From Tenacibaculum gallaicum (GTDB lineage Bacteria; Bacteroidota; Bacteroidia; Flavobacteriales; Flavobacteriaceae): a stretch of 64,000 bases of DNA. The position numbers and the translations under genes were made by a program. Location of the stretch: positions 372,001-436,000 of the forward strand of contig NZ_QUNS01000002.1 in assembly GCF_003387615.1 (NCBI RefSeq), in the 5' to 3' direction. Positions 18,480-27,784 of this stretch are shown piece after piece (the stretch's first letter is position 1; each line of letters opens with the position of its first letter). The notes below the pieces were generated by a model. It made no database searches, was not told the DNA's origin, and saw only the letters and a program-made list of their open reading frames with translations.

Positions 18480-19373
18480 CTACAGCTTATTGAAATATAA
18501 GCTCTTAATGATTCCATCAGAAAGCCCAATTTTAGGAACATATATTTTTCTTGCTCCACTCCATTTCATAGCAGAAAGATATATTTTTGTAGCAGGAATA
18601 ATTACATCAGCTCTATCAGGGTTTAAGCTTAATTCTGAAATTCGCTCTTGATAACTCATCTTTTTTAAGAATTGATATTGAGCATTAAGGTAGATGTATG
18701 AAATAGGCTTGCCACTATCTCTACCTGACATTTTAAACAATTTATTAATGTTTCCACCTGAACCAATTAAAGAAATGCGCTTGTAACTACTTGTGTTTTC
18801 TTCAATCCATTTTTGAACCTTTTTAAAAAGAGCTTTGTTTTCTGGTTTAGTGTTATTAAGTAAACGTACGGTACCTATTTTAAACGATTTAGAGTTAATA
18901 ATTTTCCCTTTAGAAAATAAGGTAAATTCCGTACTACCACCACCAACATCAACATATAAGTAGGTAGCGTCAGATTCAATTAATTGATTTAAATCAGTAG
19001 ATGAAATTATTGCAGCTTCTTTTTTACCATCAATAATATCAATTTTCACGTCAGTATTTTCTAAAATAGTAGCGGCAACCTCTTCACCATTTTCTGCCTC
19101 TCGCATCGCTGAAGTTGCACAAGCCTTGTACTTTTCAACACCATGAATTTTCATGATTAATTTAAAGGCTTGCATAGCATCAAGCATTCGTTGTGTATTG
19201 GCCTCTGAAATTTTTCCAGAAACAAAAGCGTCAGCTCCTAAACGAATGGGAACGCGAACTAAGGATGATTTTTTAAACTGTGGTTCTTTGTTTTTTTCTT
19301 CAATAACGTTGGCTACTAATAACCTTACTGCATTAGATCCAATATCAATAGCGCCGTACTTTTTTATCTTCAA
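18480..19373 (-). CDS. Ppx/GppA-family phosphatase
   Basis: 297 residues with the ASKHA-fold motifs of exopolyphosphatase/guanosine pentaphosphatase: GAIDIGSNAVRLLV (5-18) and YVDVGGGSTEFTLF, plus ATSAMREAENG. This is the short form containing only the catalytic domain pair; long Ppx enzymes have about 500 residues. It hydrolyses polyphosphate or pppGpp; which one cannot be decided. Third gene of a pdxH-sixA-ppx unit (11 bp after the sixA-like gene). Confidence 0.88.
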   Translation of the reverse strand: MKIKKYGAIDIGSNAVRLLVANVIEEKNKEPQFKKSSLVRVPIRLGADAFVSGKISEANTQRMLDAMQAFKLIMKIHGVEKYKACATSAMREAENGEEVAATILENTDVKIDIIDGKKEAAIISSTDLNQLIESDATYLYVDVGGGSTEFTLFSKGKIINSKSFKIGTVRLLNNTKPENKALFKKVQKWIEENTSSYKRISLIGSGGNINKLFKMSGRDSGKPISYIYLNAQYQFLKKMSYQERISELSLNPDRADVIIPATKIYLSAMKWSGARKIYVPKIGLSDGIIKSLYFNKL

Positions 19374-19384
19374 AATGTATTGAT

Positions 19385-19873
19385 TTATCTATGGTTTTTA
19401 GGGAACTCTACTAAAATAGTATTTCCCTTTTTAATATCTTTCCAGTGTTTCGTATCAAATTCTATTCCAACAACACCGCAAGTAGTTACATGTGCAATAG
19501 GCTTGTTTCCAAACTTATTTACAAAACTATTAATACCGTGGTCGTGACTAAATACTATTGCACTGTTAAAACTATCATCAAGAGCTTTTACAGTTTTTAC
19601 TAAATACCCATCACTAAAGCTATATAACTGACGCTTTATTTTAAGGTTGGATAAAGGGTATCCGAAATTTTCACAAAAAATAACAGCCGTATGAAGTGCT
19701 CTATTGGCACTACTGGAAAGAAATACATCGGGTCTTTTTATTTCTTCCGCTAGGTATTTAGATAAAAGATGTGCGTCGTTAATACCGCGTTCTTTTAATG
19801 GTCTGTCAATATCTTTAACGCTATCATAATTCCATGATGATTTTGCGTGACGAACGATATAAAGTGTTTTCAT
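19385..19873 (-). CDS. SixA-like histidine phosphatase
   Basis: 162 residues. The phosphohistidine motif is at the N-terminus (LYIVRHAKSSWN, catalytic His9), with second-site residues in AIVFSHDHGINSF. The length and the 'RHAKSSW' motif fit the SixA branch of the histidine phosphatase superfamily, which acts on phosphohistidine or small phosphoesters. It lies between pdxH (30 bp upstream) and ppx (11 bp downstream) and is probably co-transcribed. Confidence 0.88.
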   Translation of the reverse strand: MKTLYIVRHAKSSWNYDSVKDIDRPLKERGINDAHLLSKYLAEEIKRPDVFLSSSANRALHTAVIFCENFGYPLSNLKIKRQLYSFSDGYLVKTVKALDDSFNSAIVFSHDHGINSFVNKFGNKPIAHVTTCGVVGIEFDTKHWKDIKKGNTILVEFPKNHR

Positions 19874-19903
19874 TTAATTATAAAATACTATGTAAATATA
19901 AAA

Positions 19904-20551
19904 CTAAGGGGCTAAACGTTCAAGTTTCCAAGAAAAATCTTTTTGTAAAGTATACCTAATCCTGTCGTGCATTCTATTTGGACGTCCTTGCCAAAACTCA
20001 ATGGAAATAGGTTTTACTAAAAAGCCTCCCCAATGTTTAGGTCTTGGAATTTCTTTGTCAGCAAACTTTTTTTCAAAAGAAACTAATTTATTATCTAGTT
20101 CTTCACGGGAACTAACAACATTACTTTGGTCAGAAGCCCAAGCTCCTAATTTACTACCATCAGGTCGCAAGTCAAAGTATCCATCAGATAAATTCTCAGC
20201 AAGTTTCTCAGCTTTTCCTTTAATAATGATTTGTTGCTCTAAACCAGCCCAAAAAAAGGATAAACATACATGGTTGTTATTTAAAATAGCCTTTCCTTTT
20301 TCAGAATTATAATTGGTATAAAAAATAAAACCCTCCCAAGTGTACTTTTTTAATAAAACAACTCTGCTTTTTGGAAAGCCATCTAGCCCAATAGAAGCAA
20401 TTGTCATAGCATTGGCTTCATCTACCACCTCAGATTCAGTAGCAGTATAAAACCAATCTCTAAATAACTCAATAGGATTTTCAGGACAGTTTTTTTCTAG
20501 TAATTCTCTTTTTTCGTAAGACTTTCTATAGTCACTTAAATCGTGTGCCAT
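19904..20551 (-). CDS. pdxH: pyridoxamine 5'-phosphate oxidase
   Basis: 215 residues, the normal length. FMN-binding split-barrel motifs are visible: SRVVLLKKYTWEGFIFYTNYNSEKG and the C-terminal signature WGGFLVKPISIEFWQGRPNRMHDRIRYT. It oxidises pyridoxine or pyridoxamine 5'-phosphate to pyridoxal 5'-phosphate in the cytoplasm. First gene of a three-gene minus-strand unit. Confidence 0.95.
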   Translation of the reverse strand: MAHDLSDYRKSYEKRELLEKNCPENPIELFRDWFYTATESEVVDEANAMTIASIGLDGFPKSRVVLLKKYTWEGFIFYTNYNSEKGKAILNNNHVCLSFFWAGLEQQIIIKGKAEKLAENLSDGYFDLRPDGSKLGAWASDQSNVVSSREELDNKLVSFEKKFADKEIPRPKHWGGFLVKPISIEFWQGRPNRMHDRIRYTLQKDFSWKLERLAP

Positions 20552-20786
20552 TGTTGTTAATTTATACTATGTAAAAGTACAACTTTATAAAAAGTATTGT
20601 AGGTCTTACGTATTAAAATTTAGCAAGATTTGAATAATTAAAAGCAAGAAAGGTAAAATGAGGGTAGTTAAGTAATCTTAGTTTTAGTGTGCAAAACAAT
20701 TCATCCGTAAAATTATACAGTTGAGTGTTTCTTTTTGTGTTGAGGTTTAAAAAGGAAGCAGTTTTGTAGTGTCAAAAACGAACAAA

Positions 20787-22943
20787 ATGAAACATTTTTT
20801 ACTTACCATATGCTTTTTAATGCATGGATTATTAAGTGCACAAACAACTATTTCAGGCAAAGTAACCGACACTAAAGGTACTCCAATAGAAGGAGCAAAT
20901 GTATATTTAGAAGGAACATATGATGGGGCTTCATCTGATGAAAAAGGAAACTTCTCTTTTACAACTTCAGAAAAAGGAAAACAAAAATTGATTATATCTT
21001 TCATTTCGTTTGAAACATATAGAAAAGTGGGAGATGTTTCAATATTTAAAAATTTAAACATAGCACTTCGAGAAGATGTTAATACGTTAGATGCTGTTAC
21101 TATAAATGCAGGAACTTTTGAAGCAGGAGACAATGCAAAAGTAACAGCGTTAAAACCCTTAGATGTAGTGACAACAGCAAGTGCTTTGGGGGACTTTGTT
21201 GGTGCACTACAAACATTACCAGGTACTTCTTCGGTTAGCGAAGATGGTCGTTTGTTTGTACGTGGAGGAGAGGCAGAGGAAACACAAATTTTTATAGATG
21301 GAATTCGAGTATTTACTCCATATAGTCCTTCAGCTAGAAATATTCCTACTCGTGGACGATTTTCTCCTTTCTTATTTAAGGGAATTACATTTTCTACGGG
21401 AGGGTATTCAGCAGAGTACGGTCAAGCATTATCAAGTGTTTTACTATTAAATACGAATGATGAAGCAATAAAAGAAAAAACAGATATCTCGTTAATGACC
21501 GTTGGTTTAGGAGTGGGGAATACTCAGGTATTTGGGAAGAACTCACTAAGTGTAAATGCCTCCTATATTAATTTAGCACCCTATCAAAAATTACTTCCAG
21601 ATAGAAATACTTGGAACAAACCTGTACAGTCGTTAAGTGGAGAAGCTGTATACCGATTTAAGTTTGCTAACGAATCGATGTTGAAGTTGTATGGAGCTTA
21701 TAGCTATTCAGAACTTGATATGATTCAAGAGGATATTAACTATGATGATGGATTTCGTTTTGGACTAAAAAATAGAAACTTGTATTTCAACGGGTCATAT
21801 AAACAACATTTGGCTAATAACTGGACAGTTTCAGGGGGGGCATCGTTTACAAACGATCATTCAAAAATTAAAATATTTGAAGATAAAGTTGTAGACAATG
21901 AAAACTCCGCTCACTTTAAAGCAACATTAAAAAAACGGTTCTCAAATAGGTTTAAACTTAATTTTGGAGTAGAATATTTTGTAACCGATTTCAATGAAGA
22001 TTATACAAGTGAAACAAACGGGAATGCTATTTACGGATTCAATAATAATATTTTTGGAAGTTTTATTGAAGCAGACATCTTTTTTAGTAAAAAATTAGCA
22101 GCTAAAGTAGGGGTGCGTATGGAGAACTCAGAGTTGTTAGATGAGTTTACTATTTCTCCAAGAGCATCGTTAGCATATAAATCAGGGAAAAACGCTCAGT
22201 TTTCTTTGGCTTACGGACGTTTTTATCAAAATCCGAAAAATGAATATTTAAAATTCAATACGGAGTTTAAAGCAGAGAATACATCACACTTTATAGCGAA
22301 TTATCAGTACGTGAAAAATAAACAAATATTACGTGTAGAAGGGTATTATAAAAAGTATAAAGATTTAGTTAAGTACGATACCTATACAGCTTTACCATAT
22401 TCAAACTATTCAAATTTAGGAAAAGGCTTTTCTAAAGGAATTGATGTTTTCTGGAGAGATAATAAAAATATAAAAAACACGGATTATTGGGTGTCGTATT
22501 CGTTTTTAGATACTGAGAGAAATTATAAAAACTATGCTGTAAAAGCGACTCCTAATTTTGCGTCAAAACATAACTTGTCGGTAGTCGCTAAGCATTGGAT
22601 TGCAGATTGGAAAAGCCAAGTAGGAATGAGTTATAGTTTTGCTTCAGGAAGAAGTTATACCAATCCTAACAAAGGTGGGTTTTTAAATCAGAAGACTAAA
22701 AATTATAACTCCGTAAGTTTAAACTGGGCATACTTAATCAGTCAGCAAAAAATCTTGTATTTTTCGGTAAATAATGTGTTGGGGACACAAAATGTATTCG
22801 GATATAATTATAAGAATACGCCAAACTCAACGGGTACTTACCAACGACAAGCTATGATACCATCGGCGGATAGTTTCTTTTTTGTCGGATTCTTTTGGAC
22901 AATTAGTAATGATAAAAAAGACAATCAGTTAAATAACTTATAA
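20787..22943 (+). CDS. TonB-dependent receptor with carboxypeptidase-like domain
   Basis: 718 residues from ATG 20787. The signal peptide ends LLSAQ. A CarboxypepD_reg-like domain (about 20-105, SGKVTDTKGTPIEGANVYLEGTYDG) is followed by a plug (LGDFVGALQTLPGTSSVSEDGRLFVRGGEAEETQIFIDGIRVF) and a barrel. A GTG six codons upstream is possible but less likely. A DUF2141 protein and a TPR protein follow on the same strand, an order I associate with flavobacterial receptor units. Substrate unknown; no SusD-like gene. Confidence 0.9.
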   Translation: MKHFLLTICFLMHGLLSAQTTISGKVTDTKGTPIEGANVYLEGTYDGASSDEKGNFSFTTSEKGKQKLIISFISFETYRKVGDVSIFKNLNIALREDVNTLDAVTINAGTFEAGDNAKVTALKPLDVVTTASALGDFVGALQTLPGTSSVSEDGRLFVRGGEAEETQIFIDGIRVFTPYSPSARNIPTRGRFSPFLFKGITFSTGGYSAEYGQALSSVLLLNTNDEAIKEKTDISLMTVGLGVGNTQVFGKNSLSVNASYINLAPYQKLLPDRNTWNKPVQSLSGEAVYRFKFANESMLKLYGAYSYSELDMIQEDINYDDGFRFGLKNRNLYFNGSYKQHLANNWTVSGGASFTNDHSKIKIFEDKVVDNENSAHFKATLKKRFSNRFKLNFGVEYFVTDFNEDYTSETNGNAIYGFNNNIFGSFIEADIFFSKKLAAKVGVRMENSELLDEFTISPRASLAYKSGKNAQFSLAYGRFYQNPKNEYLKFNTEFKAENTSHFIANYQYVKNKQILRVEGYYKKYKDLVKYDTYTALPYSNYSNLGKGFSKGIDVFWRDNKNIKNTDYWVSYSFLDTERNYKNYAVKATPNFASKHNLSVVAKHWIADWKSQVGMSYSFASGRSYTNPNKGGFLNQKTKNYNSVSLNWAYLISQQKILYFSVNNVLGTQNVFGYNYKNTPNSTGTYQRQAMIPSADSFFFVGFFWTISNDKKDNQLNNL

Positions 22944-23055
22944 CGACAACAGTTCGGTCATTAAAAATAACGATTCGGTATTCTTTTTTATATAATTAAA
23001 GAAAATCAAGAGATATTTGAACTGTCAAAATAAAACCGATATCTCTAAAATAAAT

Positions 23056-23484
23056 ATGAAACACATGAAAAAAACAGTTTTAACAACAGTAATTTTATTT
23101 GGAGCTTTAACAATTATGGTAGCTCAAAACACACATACAATTTTAATTGATTTTAAAGGGATAAAATCAGATAAAGGAGCATTATATGTAGCGTTATACA
23201 ATAAGGAAAAAAGCTTTTTAAAAGAAGGGTATAAGGGAGAGATTGTAAAGATAAAAGATAAAAAAGCGACGGTTGAGTTTCGAGGCATTCCAGAAGGAAC
23301 ATATGCGGTTTCTTGCTTTCACGATATAAATAATAATAATAAAATGGATACAAATTTTATAGGAATACCAAAAGAACCAATAGGAATTTCTAATGATGCA
23401 AAAGGTTTTATGGGGCCTCCAAGATATAAAGAAGCCAAGTTTTTGGTAAATAAAGATATGTCATTAGAGATTAATATAAATTAA
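23056..23484 (+). CDS. DUF2141 exported protein
   Basis: 142 residues from ATG 23056 (23065 also possible; both precede the signal peptide). A hydrophobic signal peptide ends MVAQ. The body is the DUF2141 domain with GALYVALYNKEKSFL, EFRGIPEGTYAVSCFHDINNNNKMDTNFIGIPKEPIGIS and GPPRYKEAKF. The fold is an Ig-like beta sandwich. It lies 112 bp after the TonB receptor and before a TPR gene, so a periplasmic accessory role is inferred. Confidence 0.88.
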   Translation: MKHMKKTVLTTVILFGALTIMVAQNTHTILIDFKGIKSDKGALYVALYNKEKSFLKEGYKGEIVKIKDKKATVEFRGIPEGTYAVSCFHDINNNNKMDTNFIGIPKEPIGISNDAKGFMGPPRYKEAKFLVNKDMSLEININ

Positions 23485-23568
23485 TAAAAGATGGATTAAT
23501 TACTTGACAAGATATCAAATGAAGACAACCTGTTTTTCGTAGAGTAACAAACAATAAAAATTAGAAAG

Positions 23569-24195
23569 ATGAATAAAATAATAACACTTATATTACTTGT
23601 ATTTACAGTAAATATTTCGGCACAAACTCAATATGAAAGAGGAATGACTAAGGCCTTTGAGTTGTGGGGTGCAAATAAAACTACAGAAGCAGCTCAACTA
23701 TTTGAGCGAATTTCAAAAGCAGAAAAAGACAATTGGTTACCTCCATATTATGCAGCGACTATTGAAATTTTAGAAAGCTTTCAAATAAAAGAAGAAGCAA
23801 CGTTAATTGCTAAATTAAATAAGGCACAAGAATTTTTGGATACCGCGAAATCTATTTCACCTGAAAACCCTGAAATTTTGATTATTCAAGCATTATTACA
23901 TGTTTCATATATGGCTTTTGATGGACAGAAATATGGAATGACCATGTCGATGAAAAATGTAGGGCTGTATGAAAAAGCCTTGAAAATAGCTCCTAATAAC
24001 CCGAGAGTTATTTTAAGTAAAGCTGAATCAGATATGGGAGCAGCTCGCTTTTTTGGACAGTCTACAGCGCCCTTTTGTAATACTATCAAAAAAGCTATTG
24101 AGTTAGGTAAGAAAGAAAAAGTAAGCGAAAAATTTTATCCGAAATTTAATGTACAAAGAGCAGAACAGGTATTGAAAAAATGTATGAAGTCTTAA
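23569..24195 (+). CDS. exported TPR protein
   Basis: 208 residues. A signal peptide (1-18, NISAQ) is followed by helical repeats at about 25-60, 75-110 and 125-160 (FELWGANKTTEAAQLFERISKAEKDNWLPPYYAA, then AKSISPENPEILIIQALLHVS). The likely role is a periplasmic scaffold with the upstream DUF2141 protein and TonB receptor. Its last four bases overlap the end of the convergent SGNH hydrolase. Confidence 0.75.
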   Translation: MNKIITLILLVFTVNISAQTQYERGMTKAFELWGANKTTEAAQLFERISKAEKDNWLPPYYAATIEILESFQIKEEATLIAKLNKAQEFLDTAKSISPENPEILIIQALLHVSYMAFDGQKYGMTMSMKNVGLYEKALKIAPNNPRVILSKAESDMGAARFFGQSTAPFCNTIKKAIELGKKEKVSEKFYPKFNVQRAEQVLKKCMKS

Positions 24196-24869
24196 TATTT
24201 TTGTACTAACTGAACTAATAAATTAAAAGAATCTTCATCAGCTACCCATTTTTTATACTTTTTAAAAGGGAGTTGTTGGAGGTTTTTTGTTGGATGTAAT
24301 TGATGAAAAATAGTAAGTGTTGCTAAAAAACTACCTGTTGTAGAAGGATGGAAGTTATCTAGGCTGTATAAAGACTGTTTGTCTTTATAAGTGTTGTATT
24401 CTTTCCATATGCTACCCACAGGAAATAACAAAGCTTTGTTTTGTTTGGCGGCGAACTTATGATTTTCAATTACTTTATCAAAAGTGTGGTAATACCTAAC
24501 AGATGGCCATACCATAAAGTAACCAAGTTTGGGATTATATTGCTCACAAAGAGTTTTTATTGTTGCTCCGTCTTGTATTAGCATTCTTTTTCCTGCTGTT
24601 TGTGAGGAAGGGCCTTGTTGAATAATAACGTAATCAAACTGTTTTTTTGCCAGTAGTTTTTGAAGATTTCCGTCATTAATATGATCAATAATAGCATAAT
24701 TAGGAAAAGACAAGCTTTTGGTCTTTATAGTTATTCCGTGTTGTTTACCAATATATTCCAACATTTTAGGCATGTTATTCGTATAGGTTAAACTATTTCC
24801 AACAAACAAAATATGTTGTGCTTGCGCTGAAAATTGCAGAAAGAGAAGTAAGTAAAGTAGTTTTTTCAA
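24192..24869 (-). CDS. SGNH/GDSL-like hydrolase, exported
   Basis: 225 residues. Signal peptide (1-18), block I VGNSLTY with nucleophile Ser26, block III-like DYVIIQQGPSSQ, and a block V Asp/His pair in LDNFHPS. This indicates a serine esterase or acetylhydrolase acting in the periplasm; the substrate is unknown. Convergent overlap of 4 bp with the TPR gene and 19 bp after the ArsR-like gene on the same strand. Confidence 0.8.
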   Translation of the reverse strand: MKKLLYLLLFLQFSAQAQHILFVGNSLTYTNNMPKMLEYIGKQHGITIKTKSLSFPNYAIIDHINDGNLQKLLAKKQFDYVIIQQGPSSQTAGKRMLIQDGATIKTLCEQYNPKLGYFMVWPSVRYYHTFDKVIENHKFAAKQNKALLFPVGSIWKEYNTYKDKQSLYSLDNFHPSTTGSFLATLTIFHQLHPTKNLQQLPFKKYKKWVADEDSFNLLVQLVQKY

Positions 24870-24888
24870 AGAAGTTGATATTATATAT

Positions 24889-25509
24889 TTACACCTCTAA
24901 ATTTAACCTATTTTTTAATTCTATTCTTCCAATAGAGGTAATAATTACTTCTCTAGAGTTTGGTTTTTTACGTAACCAATCTTTTTTTACCATTATTTCA
25001 AGAAGAGACGCACCTAATGCTCCTGCAATATGGTGCTTTCTTTCACTCCAATCTAAACATTGATGAGCAAAAGAACGTTTTTTCTGTTGGATAGTATTAA
25101 TATTTACTCCAACTTCATTAAACCATTCTTTACCTGATTTCGTAACAATGTAATCTTTCTCAGAAATTATAATGATTCCATTATCTATTAAAGATGTTGT
25201 TATTTTTACACCAAGGCTACCTGCTAAATGATCGTAACAGGTTCTGGCATACGTAAAATCACTTAATTTGGGAGCTTTAATTTTCTTGTAGTCTTTATCG
25301 ATAGAAATTAAACCTGCCATCGCTTCTATGACTTGCGCAACTTCATCGTTGGCAAATTTAAAATAACGATGCCTTCCTTGTTTTTCAACAGATAAGATGT
25401 TTGCCGAAACCATTTTTTTTAAATGATTACTGGCCGACTGTAACGAAATATTAGCGCTTGCTGCCAATTCTGTAGCAGTATATGCTTTACCATCGAGTAA
25501 ATTCCACAA
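24889..25509 (-). CDS. ArsR-family winged-helix regulator, start uncertain
   Basis: 206 residues from a TTG at 25509. An HTH is visible (AYTATELAASANISLQSASNHLKKMVSANILSVEKQGRHRYFKF) and a long C-terminal region (about 80-206) ending in a His/Cys-containing segment (AHQCLDWSERKHHIAGALG) seen in larger ArsR-like proteins. In-frame homologous-looking sequence (VTTIEELEHQFSKVAAILG, then DKSRAII) continues upstream to 25599, directly after the in-frame stop of the DinB gene, with no ATG/GTG/TTG. The true start is therefore either a rare codon or hidden by a frameshift. Ligand unknown. Confidence 0.7.
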   Translation of the reverse strand: MWNLLDGKAYTATELAASANISLQSASNHLKKMVSANILSVEKQGRHRYFKFANDEVAQVIEAMAGLISIDKDYKKIKAPKLSDFTYARTCYDHLAGSLGVKITTSLIDNGIIIISEKDYIVTKSGKEWFNEVGVNINTIQQKKRSFAHQCLDWSERKHHIAGALGASLLEIMVKKDWLRKKPNSREVIITSIGRIELKNRLNLEV

Positions 25510-25599
25510 GATGATAGCGCGAGATTTGTCTCCTAAAATAGCAGCGACTTTACTAAACTGATGTTCTAATTCTTCGATAGTAGTAACTTTTGTGTTGTT

Positions 25600-26070
25600 T
25601 TAATCCCATATTAGAGGTCGTTTAACGCCAAGTGTTCTTAAATATCCTAACATTTGACCTGTATGAACAGCTTCGTGATACACCATTCTATTTAAATAAT
25701 CTCCTAATGTTTTGCTCTGACCTACCTCTTTTCGCTCTATTCGTATGTTCTCTAAATCTGCTTCATTAAGTGTCTTGATCATCTCCATAAAACTATTGCG
25801 GTATTGTTCAGCAAAGCTAAGCTCATTTTTTAAATCTGAGTAGGCCAAATCTACCCAAGGAGATTTATAATCACCTAAATCACCTCTGTTTTTAATAATT
25901 GTATGAAACAAATGTTCCCCTTCAAGCGTGTGTCTTATCATTTCGATTATAGAAAAAGCTTTAGTATCAGGTTTCCAAGTTAAAAATTCATCAGGAATAC
26001 CTTTCCACAGTTTTATACTTCGTCTTCTTGTTTCTGAAAAGTTTAATAATATATTCTCTATAGCGTTCAT
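25600..26070 (-). CDS. DinB-family protein
   Basis: 156 residues with a four-helix-bundle fold and the metal-binding histidines of the DinB/YfiT family in MIRHTLEGEHLF and MVYHEAVHTGQMLGYLR. Members are putative metal-dependent thiol transferases or stress proteins; the reaction is not known here. The downstream ArsR-like gene continues in the same frame after the TAA at 25600-25602. Confidence 0.87.
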   Translation of the reverse strand: MNAIENILLNFSETRRRSIKLWKGIPDEFLTWKPDTKAFSIIEMIRHTLEGEHLFHTIIKNRGDLGDYKSPWVDLAYSDLKNELSFAEQYRNSFMEMIKTLNEADLENIRIERKEVGQSKTLGDYLNRMVYHEAVHTGQMLGYLRTLGVKRPLIWD

Positions 26071-26169
26071 AGTTACTTATTGTTTATTTGAGTGTAAAAG
26101 TACATGACGATTTTATATCTTATTTCATTTTAAAATGAAACATGAAATTTTATCTATTGAAAATACTCT

Positions 26170-26224
26170 AAAAAACTAAATGCTTTTCTATAAACAGAGA
26201 AAGCTGTAAGAAAAGCATTTAGTT
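26170..26224 (-). terminator. intrinsic terminator of the ohrR-ohr-nitroreductase operon
   Basis: 16-bp stem AACTAAATGCTTTTCT / AGAAAAGCATTTAGTT (26174-26189 and 26209-26224), with TTTTTT on the minus strand after it. Confidence 0.8.
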
Positions 26225-26264
26225 GAGTGTTTTATTTTTTAATAAAACGGTGTTTATTGCTGTA

Positions 26265-26900
26265 CTATTTTACATCAATTACGAATTCATTTCTAGGAAT
26301 TCTAACTTTTTTCATTGGTTTAATCCAATCTTTTTCATCGTCGGCATAACCAATGTACATCAATGATACACTTTTTAAGCCCATTTTATCTAACTCTAAA
26401 ACTTCATCAACAATTTTATTGTCAAATCCTTCAGCAGGGCAAGTGTCTACTTTTAACTCTGCTGCTTGTGCTAAAGCCAACCCTAAAGCAATATAAGTTT
26501 GTCTTGATGTGTGTGCAAAATTAACTTCATCAGGAAGATCTAAATACACTTTTTTAAGCATGTCCGTATAGCTGCTAAATCTACCTTGAGGGAGTCCTCT
26601 TTCTTCTGTGGTAAAGTCGTATACTTTATCAATTCTCTCAGCAGTGTAATTATCCCAAGCAGCAAAAACTAACACATGTGAGCAGTCTTTCATTGAATCA
26701 GGATTCAAAGCTCCCTGTACTAATTTTTCTTTAACTTCTTGATTTGATATTGATATAATTCTAAATTGCTGTAAACCAGATGAGGTTGGTGCTAATCTAG
26801 CTGCTTCAATAATCTTTTCAATATTTTCTTCGCTTACTTTTTTATTTGGATTAAAAGCTTTTACTGCATGTCTCCAGTTAAGGTTTTCAATTAATGACAT
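26265..26900 (-). CDS. nitroreductase-family NAD(P)H oxidoreductase (NfsB-like)
   Basis: 211 residues, typical for the family. FMN contacts appear in the N-terminal region (NWRHAVKAFNPNKKVSE and RLAPTSSGLQQFRII); the C-terminal segment is GLKSVSLMYIGYADDEKDW. It reduces quinones or nitro compounds with NAD(P)H. It lies only 11 bp after ohr, so it belongs to the OhrR-controlled operon. A role in electrophile or peroxide stress is inferred. Confidence 0.88.
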   Translation of the reverse strand: MSLIENLNWRHAVKAFNPNKKVSEENIEKIIEAARLAPTSSGLQQFRIISISNQEVKEKLVQGALNPDSMKDCSHVLVFAAWDNYTAERIDKVYDFTTEERGLPQGRFSSYTDMLKKVYLDLPDEVNFAHTSRQTYIALGLALAQAAELKVDTCPAEGFDNKIVDEVLELDKMGLKSVSLMYIGYADDEKDWIKPMKKVRIPRNEFVIDVK

Positions 26901-26911
26901 TCTATTTATAT

Positions 26912-27334
26912 TTAATTATTTGTTGTATTTAATTTTACTTCAATATTACCTCTAGTTGCATTTGAATAAGGGCATACTTGGTGTGCTCTTTCAGTTAAGG
27001 CTTTTGCTTCTTCTAAAGAAACTTCAGGAATGTTTACATCTAATGCTACGGCAAGTCCAAAACCACCATTTTCTATCTGTCCGATACTTACCTTGGCGTT
27101 AACAGTAGTAATACCAGTGTTGATTTTAGATTTTTTAATGACTAGGTTCAAAGCACTGTCAAAACAAGCTGAATATCCTGCAGCAAAAAGCATTTCAGGG
27201 TTTGGATAATCGTCATTAGCTCCTCCCAGCGCTTTAGGGTGTCTAACGTCAAGTTCTAAAACTCCGTTTTCACTTTTTACATGTCCATTTCTTCCGCCAG
27301 TTGCTTTGGCGCTGATATTATAAATTGGTTTCAT
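26912..27334 (-). CDS. ohr: organic hydroperoxide reductase (Ohr/OsmC family)
   Basis: 140 residues with both catalytic cysteines of Ohr: Cys57 in AGYSACFDSAL and Cys121 in HQVCPYSNATRG. It reduces fatty-acid and other organic hydroperoxides in the cytoplasm using a dithiol (lipoylated) reductant. Its start overlaps the end of ohrR by 17 bp, so expression is tied to the regulator. Confidence 0.95.
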   Translation of the reverse strand: MKPIYNISAKATGGRNGHVKSENGVLELDVRHPKALGGANDDYPNPEMLFAAGYSACFDSALNLVIKKSKINTGITTVNAKVSIGQIENGGFGLAVALDVNIPEVSLEEAKALTERAHQVCPYSNATRGNIEVKLNTTNN

Positions 27335-27764
27335 CTTTTTTATTGATCTGATTTAAGATATGTTCTATTATATTTTTAAGTTCTGTTAATTTGTCGGCAG
27401 AAATATTTAATGAAGTCATAATTAGACTAGGAACACATGCTGCTTTTTCTTGTATGTTCTTTCCGTGTTCTGTTAAATTAATTTTTACGACACGTTCGTC
27501 CGTTAACTCTCTTTTTCTTTCCAGAAGTTTCTTTTGCTCTAACCTTTTAAGTAAAGGGGTAAGGGTACCACTATCTAAATTAAGTTTAGCACCTATTTCT
27601 GAAACATTTTGATCTCCTTCTTCCCATAAAACTAGCATTACTAAATATTGAGGGTATGTTAAATCTAGCTCTTTTAGTATAGGACGGTATAAACTAATAA
27701 CTTCTTTCGCTAGTGTATAGACTGGAAAGCATACTTGATTGGTTAATTTTAATTGTTCTGACAT
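27318..27764 (-). CDS. ohrR: OhrR, MarR-family organic peroxide sensor
   Basis: 148 residues from ATG 27764. The N-terminal sensor Cys12 lies in LTNQVCFPVYTL, the equivalent of the reactive cysteine of OhrR; a second cysteine (Cys110) is in EKAACVPSL. The winged helix (VSEIGAKLNLDSGTLTPLLKRLEQKKLLERKR) follows the usual MarR layout. Longer upstream starts would lie inside the leader and are not needed. The first gene of ohrR-ohr-nitroreductase, it probably represses its own promoter through the dyad at 27799-27822. Confidence 0.93.
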   Translation of the reverse strand: MSEQLKLTNQVCFPVYTLAKEVISLYRPILKELDLTYPQYLVMLVLWEEGDQNVSEIGAKLNLDSGTLTPLLKRLEQKKLLERKRELTDERVVKINLTEHGKNIQEKAACVPSLIMTSLNISADKLTELKNIIEHILNQINKKDETNL

Positions 27765-27784
27765 AATTGACTTAAATAACAATA

